Assembly: GCA_000310025.1 (NCBI GenBank)
Contig: FN649742.1
Coordinates: 218,241-282,240, forward strand
From: Ectocarpus siliculosus
Lineage: Eukaryota; Sar; Phaeophyceae; Ectocarpales; Ectocarpaceae
Direction of reading: 5' to 3'
DNA: 64,000 nt
Shown one piece after another: positions 54,964 through 64,000 of the stretch. How positions within the stretch are numbered: position 1 is the first letter of the stretch; each line of letters begins with the position of its first letter. Position numbers and translations under genes: made by a program. The notes below the pieces were generated by a model. It made no database searches. It saw nothing but the letters and a program-made list of their open reading frames with translations, and was not told the origin of the DNA.

Positions 54964-57584
54964 TCACGTGGGCCGGTCGGACACGATGCCGGCGGCTGCC
55001 GCAGCGGTGATCCCCTTGTCCCTCATGCACTCCAGCTCAAAAATTCTCGCTTCCAGCAACTTTCCCTTGTTGTCCAGCTTTGAGAGCTCCTCCTGCATAT
55101 CGAAGTCACCCGACCACACAGTTGGGAAGGGGGGGGGGGGGGGGCTCTGTTTAACCAAGGGGCATGTGGTCGGCCGTGCAAAATTCTGTTGTAGGGGGGA
55201 AACGCAGTTCCGGACGCGACGCGATGCACGATGCACGACGCGTGTCGAGTTTGAAATCGTCGAAAAAAAAAAAAAAAGGATCCTCGAGGACAAGTCAACA
55301 ACCTGCATGTCAACACACATAACCCGGTTTTCGCACCACAGCTAACGGCAGCTGCTCAAACAACGAACGGCCGTGGGACAAACCACCCTGCCTGGTTCAG
55401 CCAAAACGCTTCAAGTTCTGCTTGCAGTGCTGCGATATTCTCAGCGTGGGCCGAAATCGGCTTTCTGAAACCCCATTGACCAAGGGGAGGTAAACGACAC
55501 AGACAGAAAAAAAAGACACCAATATTGGCACGGAGGGAGTTGGGAATGGCGTGTCGGTGGAGGTGGCGCACATCCTTTTTCTTCGACAACAACAAAAAAG
55601 TTGTACCGTTTCACGCCAAGAGACAAAGATCGCTGGCGAGCTTCTTGCACCAATCGCACCAAACAGCAATAAAAGAGTACGAGGACGAGGCGGCGCGGTC
55701 TAACCTCACCTCCGCCGTCTTGAGGCGAGCCTGGTCTAGACCGCCCTTCTCGTACCGGCGCTGGATCATGCTGTTGAAGAAGAAGTCGAAGATGTTGCTG
55801 TGCTGCAGGTCTTTGTTCGTGAACATCCACCAGGCGTAGCTCAGCGTCGACACTCCCAGCGCCGTGAAGAAGGTCACGGGCTCCATGATGTCCCACGACA
55901 GGTAAACGTAGGACAGGTACCAGTAACCGCCCGCGCCGGACACGACCAGGGCGCTCAGACCCCACATGCACCGGGAGACGGTGACCCTGGCCTGGCTGTC
56001 CAGGTTCTCTTTCAGCCGCAGCGTGGGAGCAAGCTCTCGCCTCACGGCGTTCTTCTCCTCCTCGAGCCGCTCTCCCTGCAGCAGCAAGTACTGCCGCAGG
56101 GGCGACTCGAGGCTGTACTTGGCGAAGAAGTGCTCGAGGACCTGGTGCGGCTGCAGGTAGACGATGTCCGCCAGGCCGGGTTCCGCGTGGAAGTGGAGAA
56201 TCACGCCGACCTTGTGCAGGTCCGCTGCCACCTTCCGTGCGTCCGCCTTGTCCATCCCGCAGTCCTCGCATAGCCTCTCGAACTCGGCGTAGGTCATGCT
56301 TCGCCGGGTCTCATCGTCCAAGGCAGCGCGAAGACGCAGCACCCTCCCTCGCTCGAGCAGGGAGGGGAGCTCCGTCCGACCGCCCCCTTCTTCCTCGTCC
56401 TCGACGTAACCGCCAGACCGGGTGGCTAGGACCGGAAACTAAACAGGAGTGGGGGGGGGGGGGGGCATCGGTGCATCGCAGCCCGTCAGTGTCCCCAAAC
56501 AGGGCGAATATGAAGGTCCCCCCGAAAGAATGGCTACTGTACCGTCCCCTCGAAAACATGGCTACCGTCACAGAGAAGTTGATTAAGCAACTCGATAGCT
56601 ACAATAGAGCCGATTAGCGTCCTATCACGCGGTTCTGTTATAGTACCGTTGTGGAGAACGGCAACGGTATACCGCACCAAAAGCAAAAGCCAGGTCCTTG
56701 CTGTCGAACTAGGTACTCACCTGCTTCCCATCCAGGGTCATGTCGAAGCCTCCGTGCCAAGCGGCGTCCCCAACACTGCTATCATCTGGCAGCGGCTCCC
56801 CGTTCGGCCCCATGAACTCTACACTAGACACGCCCTCCTCCTGATGGCGTGGGCAACAACATTATCACATCGATTCCGTCAACAATAAGCCACGCCATGT
56901 GGGGTTGGGTTACCCGCACATCGAACGGGGTGAAAAAGCTGTTGGGCGTTGTGCATTTAGGGCCAATCGCGAGCGATTCTAGAACAAAGTGGCATACACA
57001 CGTTTCATGCCAAGTGTAACGTGCAGATCCTATCTGGCCTGCGAATAAAGAAGTGGGTTCTGTGCCGACCGACGAACGTGGCACTCGATAGCAACCGGGT
57101 GCGCACTGTAGTATAACCACCGTGCAGCAGAACATCCACCCTCTCCCGTTCCTCTTCTACCACAACCCACGACACAACCCTACCGCCAGTCACACGTTCA
57201 GTAGCGAATCAACTCGAGTAGGAGAACAGCAGCAGGCGCAAATCACAAATGAAACACCGTGCCATTGTATATCCCCTACCGTCAACCGCCCCCCTTCCCC
57301 CATGGGGCCTTGATCGCGACTAAGCTGGCGCACGGGCATTCGTTTGTGCTCGCCAACCACAACCACGTCGCAACAACAAACAATGCCACCCAGTACGGAA
57401 CTCCCACCCACCTGTATATTAGCCTTGACCGTCTCGAGGCTGTGATTCGGGTGGAAGGAGAAGGCGGTGTCTCTCTCCGCCGAGGACACCACACGCCCGT
57501 CCTGAAGGGGTAGCTTTAGCTTGTACTTGCCTCTCTTGAAGCTAAGGAGGAGCGGCGGCCGAGTTGTCGCGGCTGCGGTGTTAC
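54964..57584 (-). CDS. MCU: Mitochondrial calcium uniporter pore subunit (5' end missing)
   Basis: MCU forms the Ca2+-selective channel of the inner mitochondrial membrane. Exons in reading order: 57412-57584 (acceptor inferred), 56721-56840, 55710-56438, 55392-55439, 54964-55092, giving about 398 residues after the missing start. The first listed exon has the N-terminal domain strand KYKLKLPLQDGRVVSS. The large exon has a helical linker and coiled coil (ERLEEEKNAVRREL), then TM1 (MWGLSALVVSGAGGYWYL). The selectivity signature WDIMEPVTFF lies at 55878-55895, followed by TM2 (ALGVSTLSYAWWMF). The Asp and Glu of DIME are intact. The last exons add a coiled coil (AALQAELEAF, KLDNKGKLLEARIFELE). 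The fourth exon joins the last only through a GC donor (CAG|GCAGGG). A shorter alternative ends at KADFGPR after a different acceptor. No in-frame ATG precedes the first exon, so the start and mitochondrial presequence lie upstream, perhaps in or beyond the N gap. Confidence 0.88.
55129..55144 (+). repeat. G16 homopolymer (C16 in the sense of MCU)
   Basis: Lies in the last MCU intron about 35 bases upstream of the final acceptor when read in the gene's direction, so it may act as part of the pyrimidine tract. Confidence 0.85.
56451..56465 (+). repeat. G15 homopolymer (C15 in the sense of MCU)
   Basis: In the sense of the gene, a C15 run sits 10 bases before the acceptor TTTAG at 56439-56440 of the large MCU exon and is effectively its polypyrimidine tract. 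Confidence 0.85.
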
Positions 57585-57950
57585 CTGCGGTTCGAGCGAG
57601 GCAGGGTAAGGGGAGGTGGCGCACGCGGGGCGGTGGACTCAATTTATCGTAGGCCGTGGCCGTTTGACCATTGATTGCTCATGTACTTGGAGACGGATTA
57701 TGACCCTCTTTTTCTTGTGAGAATATTTCTTGGGAGCAGGCCGGCGTTTGTTCTTCGACATAACTGTGTGTTGTTCGTTTTTCAAAAAAGGCGCATGTCA
57801 TCACAGAGAGATCGAGATGATTTCCAGAGGCCACGTGTGTGGAGGTATTTTTAAAGTGCGGATTGAGAAAGAAGCACATGCTGGATACCAAAGGTGCCTA
57901 TATAGAAATACGTCCCGCACAGGGCCCGGATGAGGGGGGGGGGCGGGGGG
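57585..57950. other. Upstream flank of the MCU gene, no exon identified
   Basis: The start exon of MCU should lie here or further right, but no minus-strand ATG-initiated frame with a mitochondrial presequence and a phase-1 donor is convincing. The right end is G-rich and runs into the N gap. Confidence 0.4.
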
Positions 57951-58050
57951 NNNNNNNNNNNNNNNNNNNNNNNNNNNNNNNNNNNNNNNNNNNNNNNNNN
58001 NNNNNNNNNNNNNNNNNNNNNNNNNNNNNNNNNNNNNNNNNNNNNNNNNN
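57951..58050. other. Assembly gap (100 N)
   Basis: One hundred N bases flanked on both sides by G-rich runs; the true gap size is unknown. Confidence 0.99.
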
Positions 58051-58083
58051 GGGAGAAAAGGGGAGAAGGAGGGGGGGGGGGGG

Positions 58084-58400
58084 GGCGTACTCTTATGTTT
58101 TGCATGCCTTAGCGATTAGACCATTGACCACGCGTCCTCGAGAGGACGGAGCATTGTTCCCACAGGACCGATCACCGATGGCCAATCGTTCCTTCCTACT
58201 TTGCAAAAGGTGGCTCAAAAATGTCTTCCCTAGTCTGTCTATTCTAACAATATCCCTTCCCGCCTTTTCAAACCACTTCCTACTCCCCAGTACAGCTACC
58301 GTCCTCTCCTCTCTATTTCATGCCTCAAACATCTTCCTGTACGTCCCTTGTATTTTTCCCAGCTCAGTCATGTACACTTCCCTCTCCTCTTCGTACCACG
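58084..58400 (-). mobile_element. LINE-like non-LTR retrotransposon, truncated 3' end (copy 2)
   Basis: A close relative of 20240-20560 in the same orientation. On the minus strand it encodes RKERLAIGDRS, then NNAPSSRGRVVNGLIAKAC and a stop two codons later. The in-frame TGA present in copy 1 is a CGA here. The match to copy 1 ends near 58400 in a GGGGGGGG run, so this copy is shorter. It begins just inside the right flank of the assembly gap. Confidence 0.7.
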
Positions 58401-61394
58401 GGGGGGGGGTACTCTATAACCACGTAAAGATCCCTTGTGTTTTGTGAACTTCGCTCAAAGGGTACTGCACCACTGATTTGTTTTAGACCTCTTTACTAGG
58501 TAGTAGGTGGCTCTTCCACTTTTTGCCAGCACCCTTGGGATGCTTATTGCACTTGCACGCTGCTGTACTTGTAGTTGAGTCTGTTTCAGCGGATGCTGAG
58601 TCGACGTTGATTTTGGGTGATTTCGAAAACGACCGAAAGAGCACCCAGCAATCAATCCCATATGAAACGCATAAGACCAGTTGTCGTACAGTGCGGCGGT
58701 TGGGACTTGCCTATCATACAGCAGTAGCCTAACTCCGCACACGTTCTCTCAAACCAAGACAAAATTCCACAACTCTAACCTCAAGATAAAACAGATCAAA
58801 CGGTCGGTGCACACACACAGTTGCGTTTCTCAAGGTCTCGATCTTTACAAACAACCATGTATCTGAAGCATATGTAGAGAAGCAGCAAGCGCGGTAGCAC
58901 GGTCAGATGTGTTGCTGGAGCCGTGGTGTCGAAGGAAGGTTGCAGCTACAGTGACCTGCTGTACGGATGCTGTAGCTGCAGCACGTATTTCCGAAAAAAT
59001 CCGAAATCAATCTACAGGCCGAAACCCGAACCATCCATCTTCCACTGCTGCACTTTCTACCGTCAATTTTTGACCCAATCTCCCCGAGTGCAGGTGTTTA
59101 TGCCTATCCCTTGGACGACCAGCAGTTCGGGGGACTGGGAGCACTGCTGTAGCTCGTGGTGGCGTAGTCTTACTAATAGTCTTTTATAGCAATGACGAAT
59201 GTTTGGCACGTACCAAAATGGATCCAGAACTGGGAGTGTAGCTAGAGTAGAGAGGTAGCCTTCGGTATCACGATATACAACACCATTAGCTGATCTGAGC
59301 GTACGCCAATTTGCATGTCGCTACTCCATGATGTCCTCTTCCGATTCAGCATCTAACATCGGGACTCTCCATTATGGTCGTTTTGAAATCCTCTTGAATT
59401 ATGCAGAATTTGGACAACTTTCTTTCTGAGGACATGCGGCCGGTTCGTAGAATGTGGCGAAACAAAGAGAGCGATTCCGGCAAAAAATGCGTTCAGTTTT
59501 CGCCTGACTTTTCCACGAGTGCTTCGTTGCCCCCGGAAACCGAGTCAGCTGGTGCACTAGACACTAGACTGAAGCAATCTACTGCCTGCCCTTCTTGGCC
59601 AGTAGTTGCCGTGTTGCATCATCAACTCTTCAGTGTCGGCGTGTGTCGGCAGTCTGCGTACAGCATATCTTCTACCGCCTGCTGCTAGACTATGCCATGG
59701 TTGGTGGCTGATGAAAACCTGTCCATGCTCTTGTCAGCTGGCCATCTAAGCAGTACGGCAACCAGCGGTACAAAAGAAAAGGAAAGAGCAAGAGACAATA
59801 GTGCAGTGCTTCCTGCTCCTAGCCGGCAACGCCGATGGCGTGTACGTGTAGCATACAAGTACAGAGCATGCAGGACATGGGCTGGTTGCTCACCGCTGCT
59901 GTTTGTCCGCTTCGAGGCAACCGTTGCGACGACAGAGCGTCGCAGGATGGGCCCGCCCCAAGCCCCACGCCGCCGCACCATGCATGCTGCCGAACTCATG
60001 GCTGCATAGGAGAGGTCCTTCCCGGCTGACGAGAGAGAAAGCACTTGCTTGGTAGATCGTAGGCTGGCTGAAGGGCGGAGCGGCGAGCCGGACAGGGAGT
60101 TCGAGGGAGCGTTATGGGTTTTCCGTTTCAGTTTTTTTTTTGAAGAGACGCTTGGCGGCGTGGCGTTGTCGACGTGTCGACCAGTTCCACTTCATTCAAG
60201 ATTCAAGATGGCCGTCGCCTCTATTGCGGGCCTGCAGGGGGGCCAGCTGCCTGTTCCCCATGAGGACGGAGGCCATACTGGTGATGAATGCCACAACTCT
60301 GTACGCCGTTCACGTTGACAGCGTGTGATATTGCATGCATGATGATGAAAATCGCGACGACGGCGTCTCACTCTTTTGTGTGTGTTTGCTGGAAACGGGA
60401 CGGGACGAAGAGTTGGTGTTGATCTCGGTTGCTGCGACGAGCCCCATGGTCATCGAGTATGTTTTGGAAAGGGAGCCGGTGGCGTTCGCACAGCACTTGG
60501 ACGCCAGTGGTCAATGTTCCGGTTGCCGAATGGTGGTGCCGGACAGTAGTAGTCCCGGCGGTGAATTTATTCCTCTACGAGGAGACCGTTACGGTCTCTA
60601 ATACTACTGTAGAGTATTATATTATTCCTTAATTAACTACTGTAGAGGCTTCACAGCTGAAACTTGCTGAGGACGTCTAAAGTTGTGCAGGACGGCCGAT
60701 GGTCTGATTCCTCGCGCCCTCGGGCGTTCGGATCAAAAAAGTGCGCGGCTCGGAGCTTCGGAGTGAACGGCGACAGCCAGACAGACATTTTTTGTTTACC
60801 GTTCTGTGAGACCTCTTGGAGACCGTAGCGGTCTCGTACCTGAATTTCGCAAGTAAGTGTCGACAGCAACATGATGAGCCGAAGCATCATATATATATAG
60901 TGCCCGCGAGGCTTTGTTGTGAGCTGCCGGTCGATCCTGAGGGCCATACCCCACGGCCATCACATGGCCCAAGCTCAATTCCAACGAAGAGGTACTAGGA
61001 ATTGGGGACGTCTTTCGAGTGCGCACGTTGAAAAATAACAAGAAGAGACCGGTGGGGAGAAAATTGTCGTCGGTTATTTGGTGTATGAGTCTCGGTGAAC
61101 CTCAAAGATTTCATGAAGCTGTGGTTTGATTGTACAACATAACGTGAACCGAGTGAATTTGTTGCGGCGAGTTTGCTTAGGGTCGGCGTGCGCGAGGGGA
61201 TGTATCGTCGATTCCAAAGCCGAATGTTCGGTTGAGGTGGGATCACAGGGCTTCGTTGCCGTCTTTCTTAGGGGTGAGTTCAGCGGGGCGGAAGTGCTTT
61301 TCGTTCTGCCACATCCGGAAGTTGGTCAGGTGTATATATATATATGCAACACGACGTAAGCAACTATTATCTAGATCCCCACACGCAAACGTTC
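58401..61394. other. Region without a supported gene
   Basis: Plus-strand frames at 59401-59688, 60049-60318 and 60335-60632 are open but match nothing I recognise and lack convincing splice partners. The 60049 frame includes an ATG in good context at 60208 (AAGATGGCCGTC). Decamer copies or near-copies lie at 58717-58726 and 59144. The 61000-61394 part is presumably the 3' flank of the minus-strand coiled-coil gene. Confidence 0.4.
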
Positions 61395-63835
61395 CTATGC
61401 CGCACTGAGCCCGCCGTTTTCGCCTGCAATCGCTTGCACGTCATGGCATAATCCTTGGAGAACATTCAACGCGGCGACCTTGCGGCGACACAACGTGGGA
61501 CTTGTGATTGCTGGCGTCGGTGGAGAGGCTTTGAACGCTTTCAAGCTCTCGCGAACGACGTTCAGCTGCTGGGATTTTTCCTGTCGAAGAGGGAGGGGAA
61601 GTGGTCGGATGTAGGAAGTCAACTTCTACCCACGCTTGAACTGCATGATATCCTGCATCCTTGGTGACCGGTAGGGATCAAACGAATGATCGCACTCCGG
61701 GAATCGTGTTCATTCGCCGTTGATCGAGAAGCTTCAGTTAAATTGTGGATTGACCCTTGTACACCAGCCATACTCGAAAGCAGAAACAAAATACAGCATT
61801 GAATGATATCAACACGGGCGTGACAACACTGTATCCGTCGTGGCGAGTATTTGAACCTCTCCGAAAACTTTCTTCAATATGATACAGCTCGAAAGGCAAT
61901 TTTCTTGTGCATGAAGTGGGCAGGTTTTCAACACGCCGGAGGAAAACTCACTTGAAGACAGTATATAGCTTCTGTGAGGCTTCGGGCATCAAGATCCGCA
62001 TCAGTTCCCTCCTCTTGCACGCAGGGACTTGCCTATCATGCGGCGGAGAGGGACCACAATGAGCATGGGGTGACTGTTGAACAACGTCATGTAGGGGGGC
62101 ATCAGAATGATTTCACGACCACAGCGTAGTTACAACTGTACCAGCTGAGCGCAAGAGGGGCTTTGAAAAGCATACCAGTAGCCTAGCCCTACAGCGAAAC
62201 GCTTCGAGTGACGTTCCGTCAAATCCACAGTGAAGGTTGCTCTGCCCCCTTGTGGACAACAAACACCAACCATCACGAGTGAGTGAAGCTCAACCGTAGT
62301 ATGTGCACCCCAGGTTGTAAAGCTATCCTACTTCTACTATGTACACAGCCGGAGGCACCAACCATGGAGATCGTTCGAGCTACCTGACGAAATTTCATCC
62401 ACACCATGCGATGGGGGCCGATAATTACCACCTACCCTGTGCACCACGTCCTTGTACCACTGCTCCACGTCCGACCTCTCCCTCTCCAGCTGTGACGCCA
62501 ACGCCTCCAACCGTTTCATAACCTCGGGAGACCTCTCGGCAGCAGATGTCGGCCTTACTAATGGCGAGTTAGCAAAGGAATAACCCTTGGCTGTAACTCC
62601 ACCACCGACAAACGCATTCCCAGTCCCGTGATGTTTCCCGCCATTGGCCGATCTGGACCCTCCGTCATCGACTTGGTGGGCGCTAGCCTGCCGTCTTGAC
62701 GACTCCAAAACCTCTGCGTCATCCTCAGCGAAGAAACCACCTACAGCTGTGGGTTCTACAAGCCTCTGGCGACCATAGTCTTCCCCGTCATCGACATCCC
62801 GAAATCTATACGCCTCGGCAGTGTTACCAACCCTGGCTCGACGGGGGCTCGTAGGCAAACTTGGCGTGCCACCATGGTGTCCGTCTTCGCCTTGCATAGC
62901 GCTGAACCCAATACGCTCGTACAGTGCCGTAAGAGACGGGACGGGATCTCCGCCAGTACGACCAACGCAATACGCCTCTTTCACAGCGGCGCGAATGTCG
63001 ATCCCGTCGTCTTCCAATGCTGGGTTCCGCCGGGGGGTAGCGTAGCTGTCTCTGATGCTTTGTTTTCGCTGGAGTTCGCCTAGTGCTCTCGGTACAGGTT
63101 GCCCCGCTGTTGGCGTTAGGGATGAGGACGTCCCTGCTGCTACGAGCTCTTGGTTGACATTGAGGATCGAATCCAGGTACCGGCTAATTCGAATCGTGGT
63201 ACTTTTGGCTCTATGGTGCTTTAGTTCGGCGGACTGGCGAGAGGCACGCTCGTCGTCTAGTGTGCGCTGGAGCTTCTGCAAGTGTTCACAGCGCAGAAGA
63301 CGAAAAAAATGCAGGGAGGAATTGACTGATTGCGTTTCGCAAGGAAACACGCTACGTCGCGAAGTGTCACCTTGTCGCACCGGCGCACGCTCTCCGCGCT
63401 AGGTACTGCTGTGCAACCATCGGATCTTGACGCTTTTTTTCTTCTCAGCTGGCAACCAACGTCAGCTGCGCAATGTCCTCACCTCCAGTCTTCTGGCCAA
63501 ACTGGTCAGCTGAGAATCTGCCGCGGCTGTTTCCCGACGGGCGGTTTTCCGTGCTCGCGAGCATCGGTCTTTCCTAGCCTGGGCCTGCAAGCGTGGGCAA
63601 GAAAGCACTCAATGTCAAGACGTCAAGTTCATGATCCACAGTTGAATACTCAGAAACTTGATTGGACTGCAAAGATAGACACTCGTTCTCTGGGTGATAG
63701 GTCTACGACCAAAGAAAAAGAGGAATGGTCCCTATGTAGTCGTGTGTTCATAGTGATATTGGGTTGCTCACCTGGACCAAGAACATGAGCTGAAACGCGC
63801 GGCTGGTGCTTATTTCCTTTTCAAGACGATCGTAG
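61395..63835 (-). CDS. Unrecognised coiled-coil protein, 5' end beyond window
   Basis: Four exons are supported in reading order: 63772-63835 (YDRLEKEISTSRAFQLMFLV), 63483-63584 (ARKTARRETAAADSQLTSLA), 62436-63275 and 61395-61580 (ends GENGGLSAA and stop). Phases match at all three junctions; further exons between the last two cannot be excluded. The large exon starts with a heptad-rich helix (KLQRTLDDERASRQSAELKH). A long, probably disordered Ser/Gly/Asp-rich middle follows, then a second short helix (MKRLEALASQLERERSDVEQ). The final exon has another helical stretch (LNVVRESLKAFKA). The first listed exon opens in phase 2, so upstream exons lie to the right, at or beyond the window edge. The composition suits a cytoskeletal or centrosomal scaffold, but no family is recognised. 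Confidence 0.65.
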
Positions 63836-64000
63836 CTTGGTAAGGTATGATAGCTGCCTGTTTTCTACTCCACGTCATCACCGTTCAACTCACCCACTGC
63901 TGTGCGGTTTCGACGCCAAAGCTACATAGGGTATTCTAGTCCCATGTATCCTGGGCGCCAATCTTCACCCTTGCGTAAATAGTCACAACCATAAATACGG

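Noticed and set aside
55800-56273. Plus-strand frame antisense to the large MCU exon
   Set aside because: The minus strand encodes the intact DIME channel core. The plus-strand frame has no motif and follows from the complement of a GC3-rich exon.

Overview
The window looks like nuclear DNA of a brown alga or close stramenopile relative, most likely Ectocarpus-like. This is inferred from the style of the genes, not from any database search. The genes are broken into many short exons separated by introns of roughly 150-2100 bp. Two enzymes carry stramenopile-type bipartite plastid presequences: a signal peptide followed by an A-F cleavage motif. A chlorophyll synthase indicates a photosynthetic organism, and a MAK/LF4-type kinase suggests flagellated cells. 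Intergenic DNA is rich in CAG/CAA microsatellites, minisatellites and LINE relics. Two 100-base N gaps (29732-29831 and 57951-58050) mark scaffold joins.

Layout. 1170-1291 (-) is the first coding exon of a MAK/ICK/LF4-like kinase that leaves the window on the left. 1292-6767 has no gene I can support. 6768-11877 (+) is chlorophyll synthase in eight exons. 11878-19057 is repeat-dominated and includes a multi-part segmental duplication. 19058-21996 (-) holds a chain of phase-compatible exons of an unrecognised protein, with a LINE 3' end in one intron. 21997-31132 is gene-poor, with minisatellites, an N gap and a stretch of apparently bad base calls. 31133-37163 (-) is a CRT-like (chloroquine-resistance-transporter family) carrier in nine exons. 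37937-44038 (-) is a plastid-targeted acetylornithine aminotransferase in twelve exons. 44332-53598 (+) is an RBM28/Nop4-type multi-RRM nucleolar protein in fourteen exons. 54964-57584 (-) is a mitochondrial calcium uniporter pore subunit whose 5' exon is not found. 57585-61394 holds a second LINE relic and no supported gene. 61395 to the right edge (-) is a coiled-coil protein that runs off the window.

Functionally these are unrelated housekeeping and organelle genes: plastid pigment and arginine synthesis, a membrane transporter, pre-60S ribosome assembly and mitochondrial Ca2+ uptake. The aminotransferase and RBM28 genes start head to head about 293 bp apart and may share a promoter.

Exon models were built by hand. 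Splice sites and reading phase were checked at every junction, and uncertain junctions are stated in the entries. The most unusual feature is in the CRT-like gene. A tandem array of about 16 units in its fourth-last intron appears to be made from the gene's own exon/intron boundary, so the array repeats a 5' splice site. I see no prokaryotic-style system, CRISPR array, rRNA or tRNA gene.
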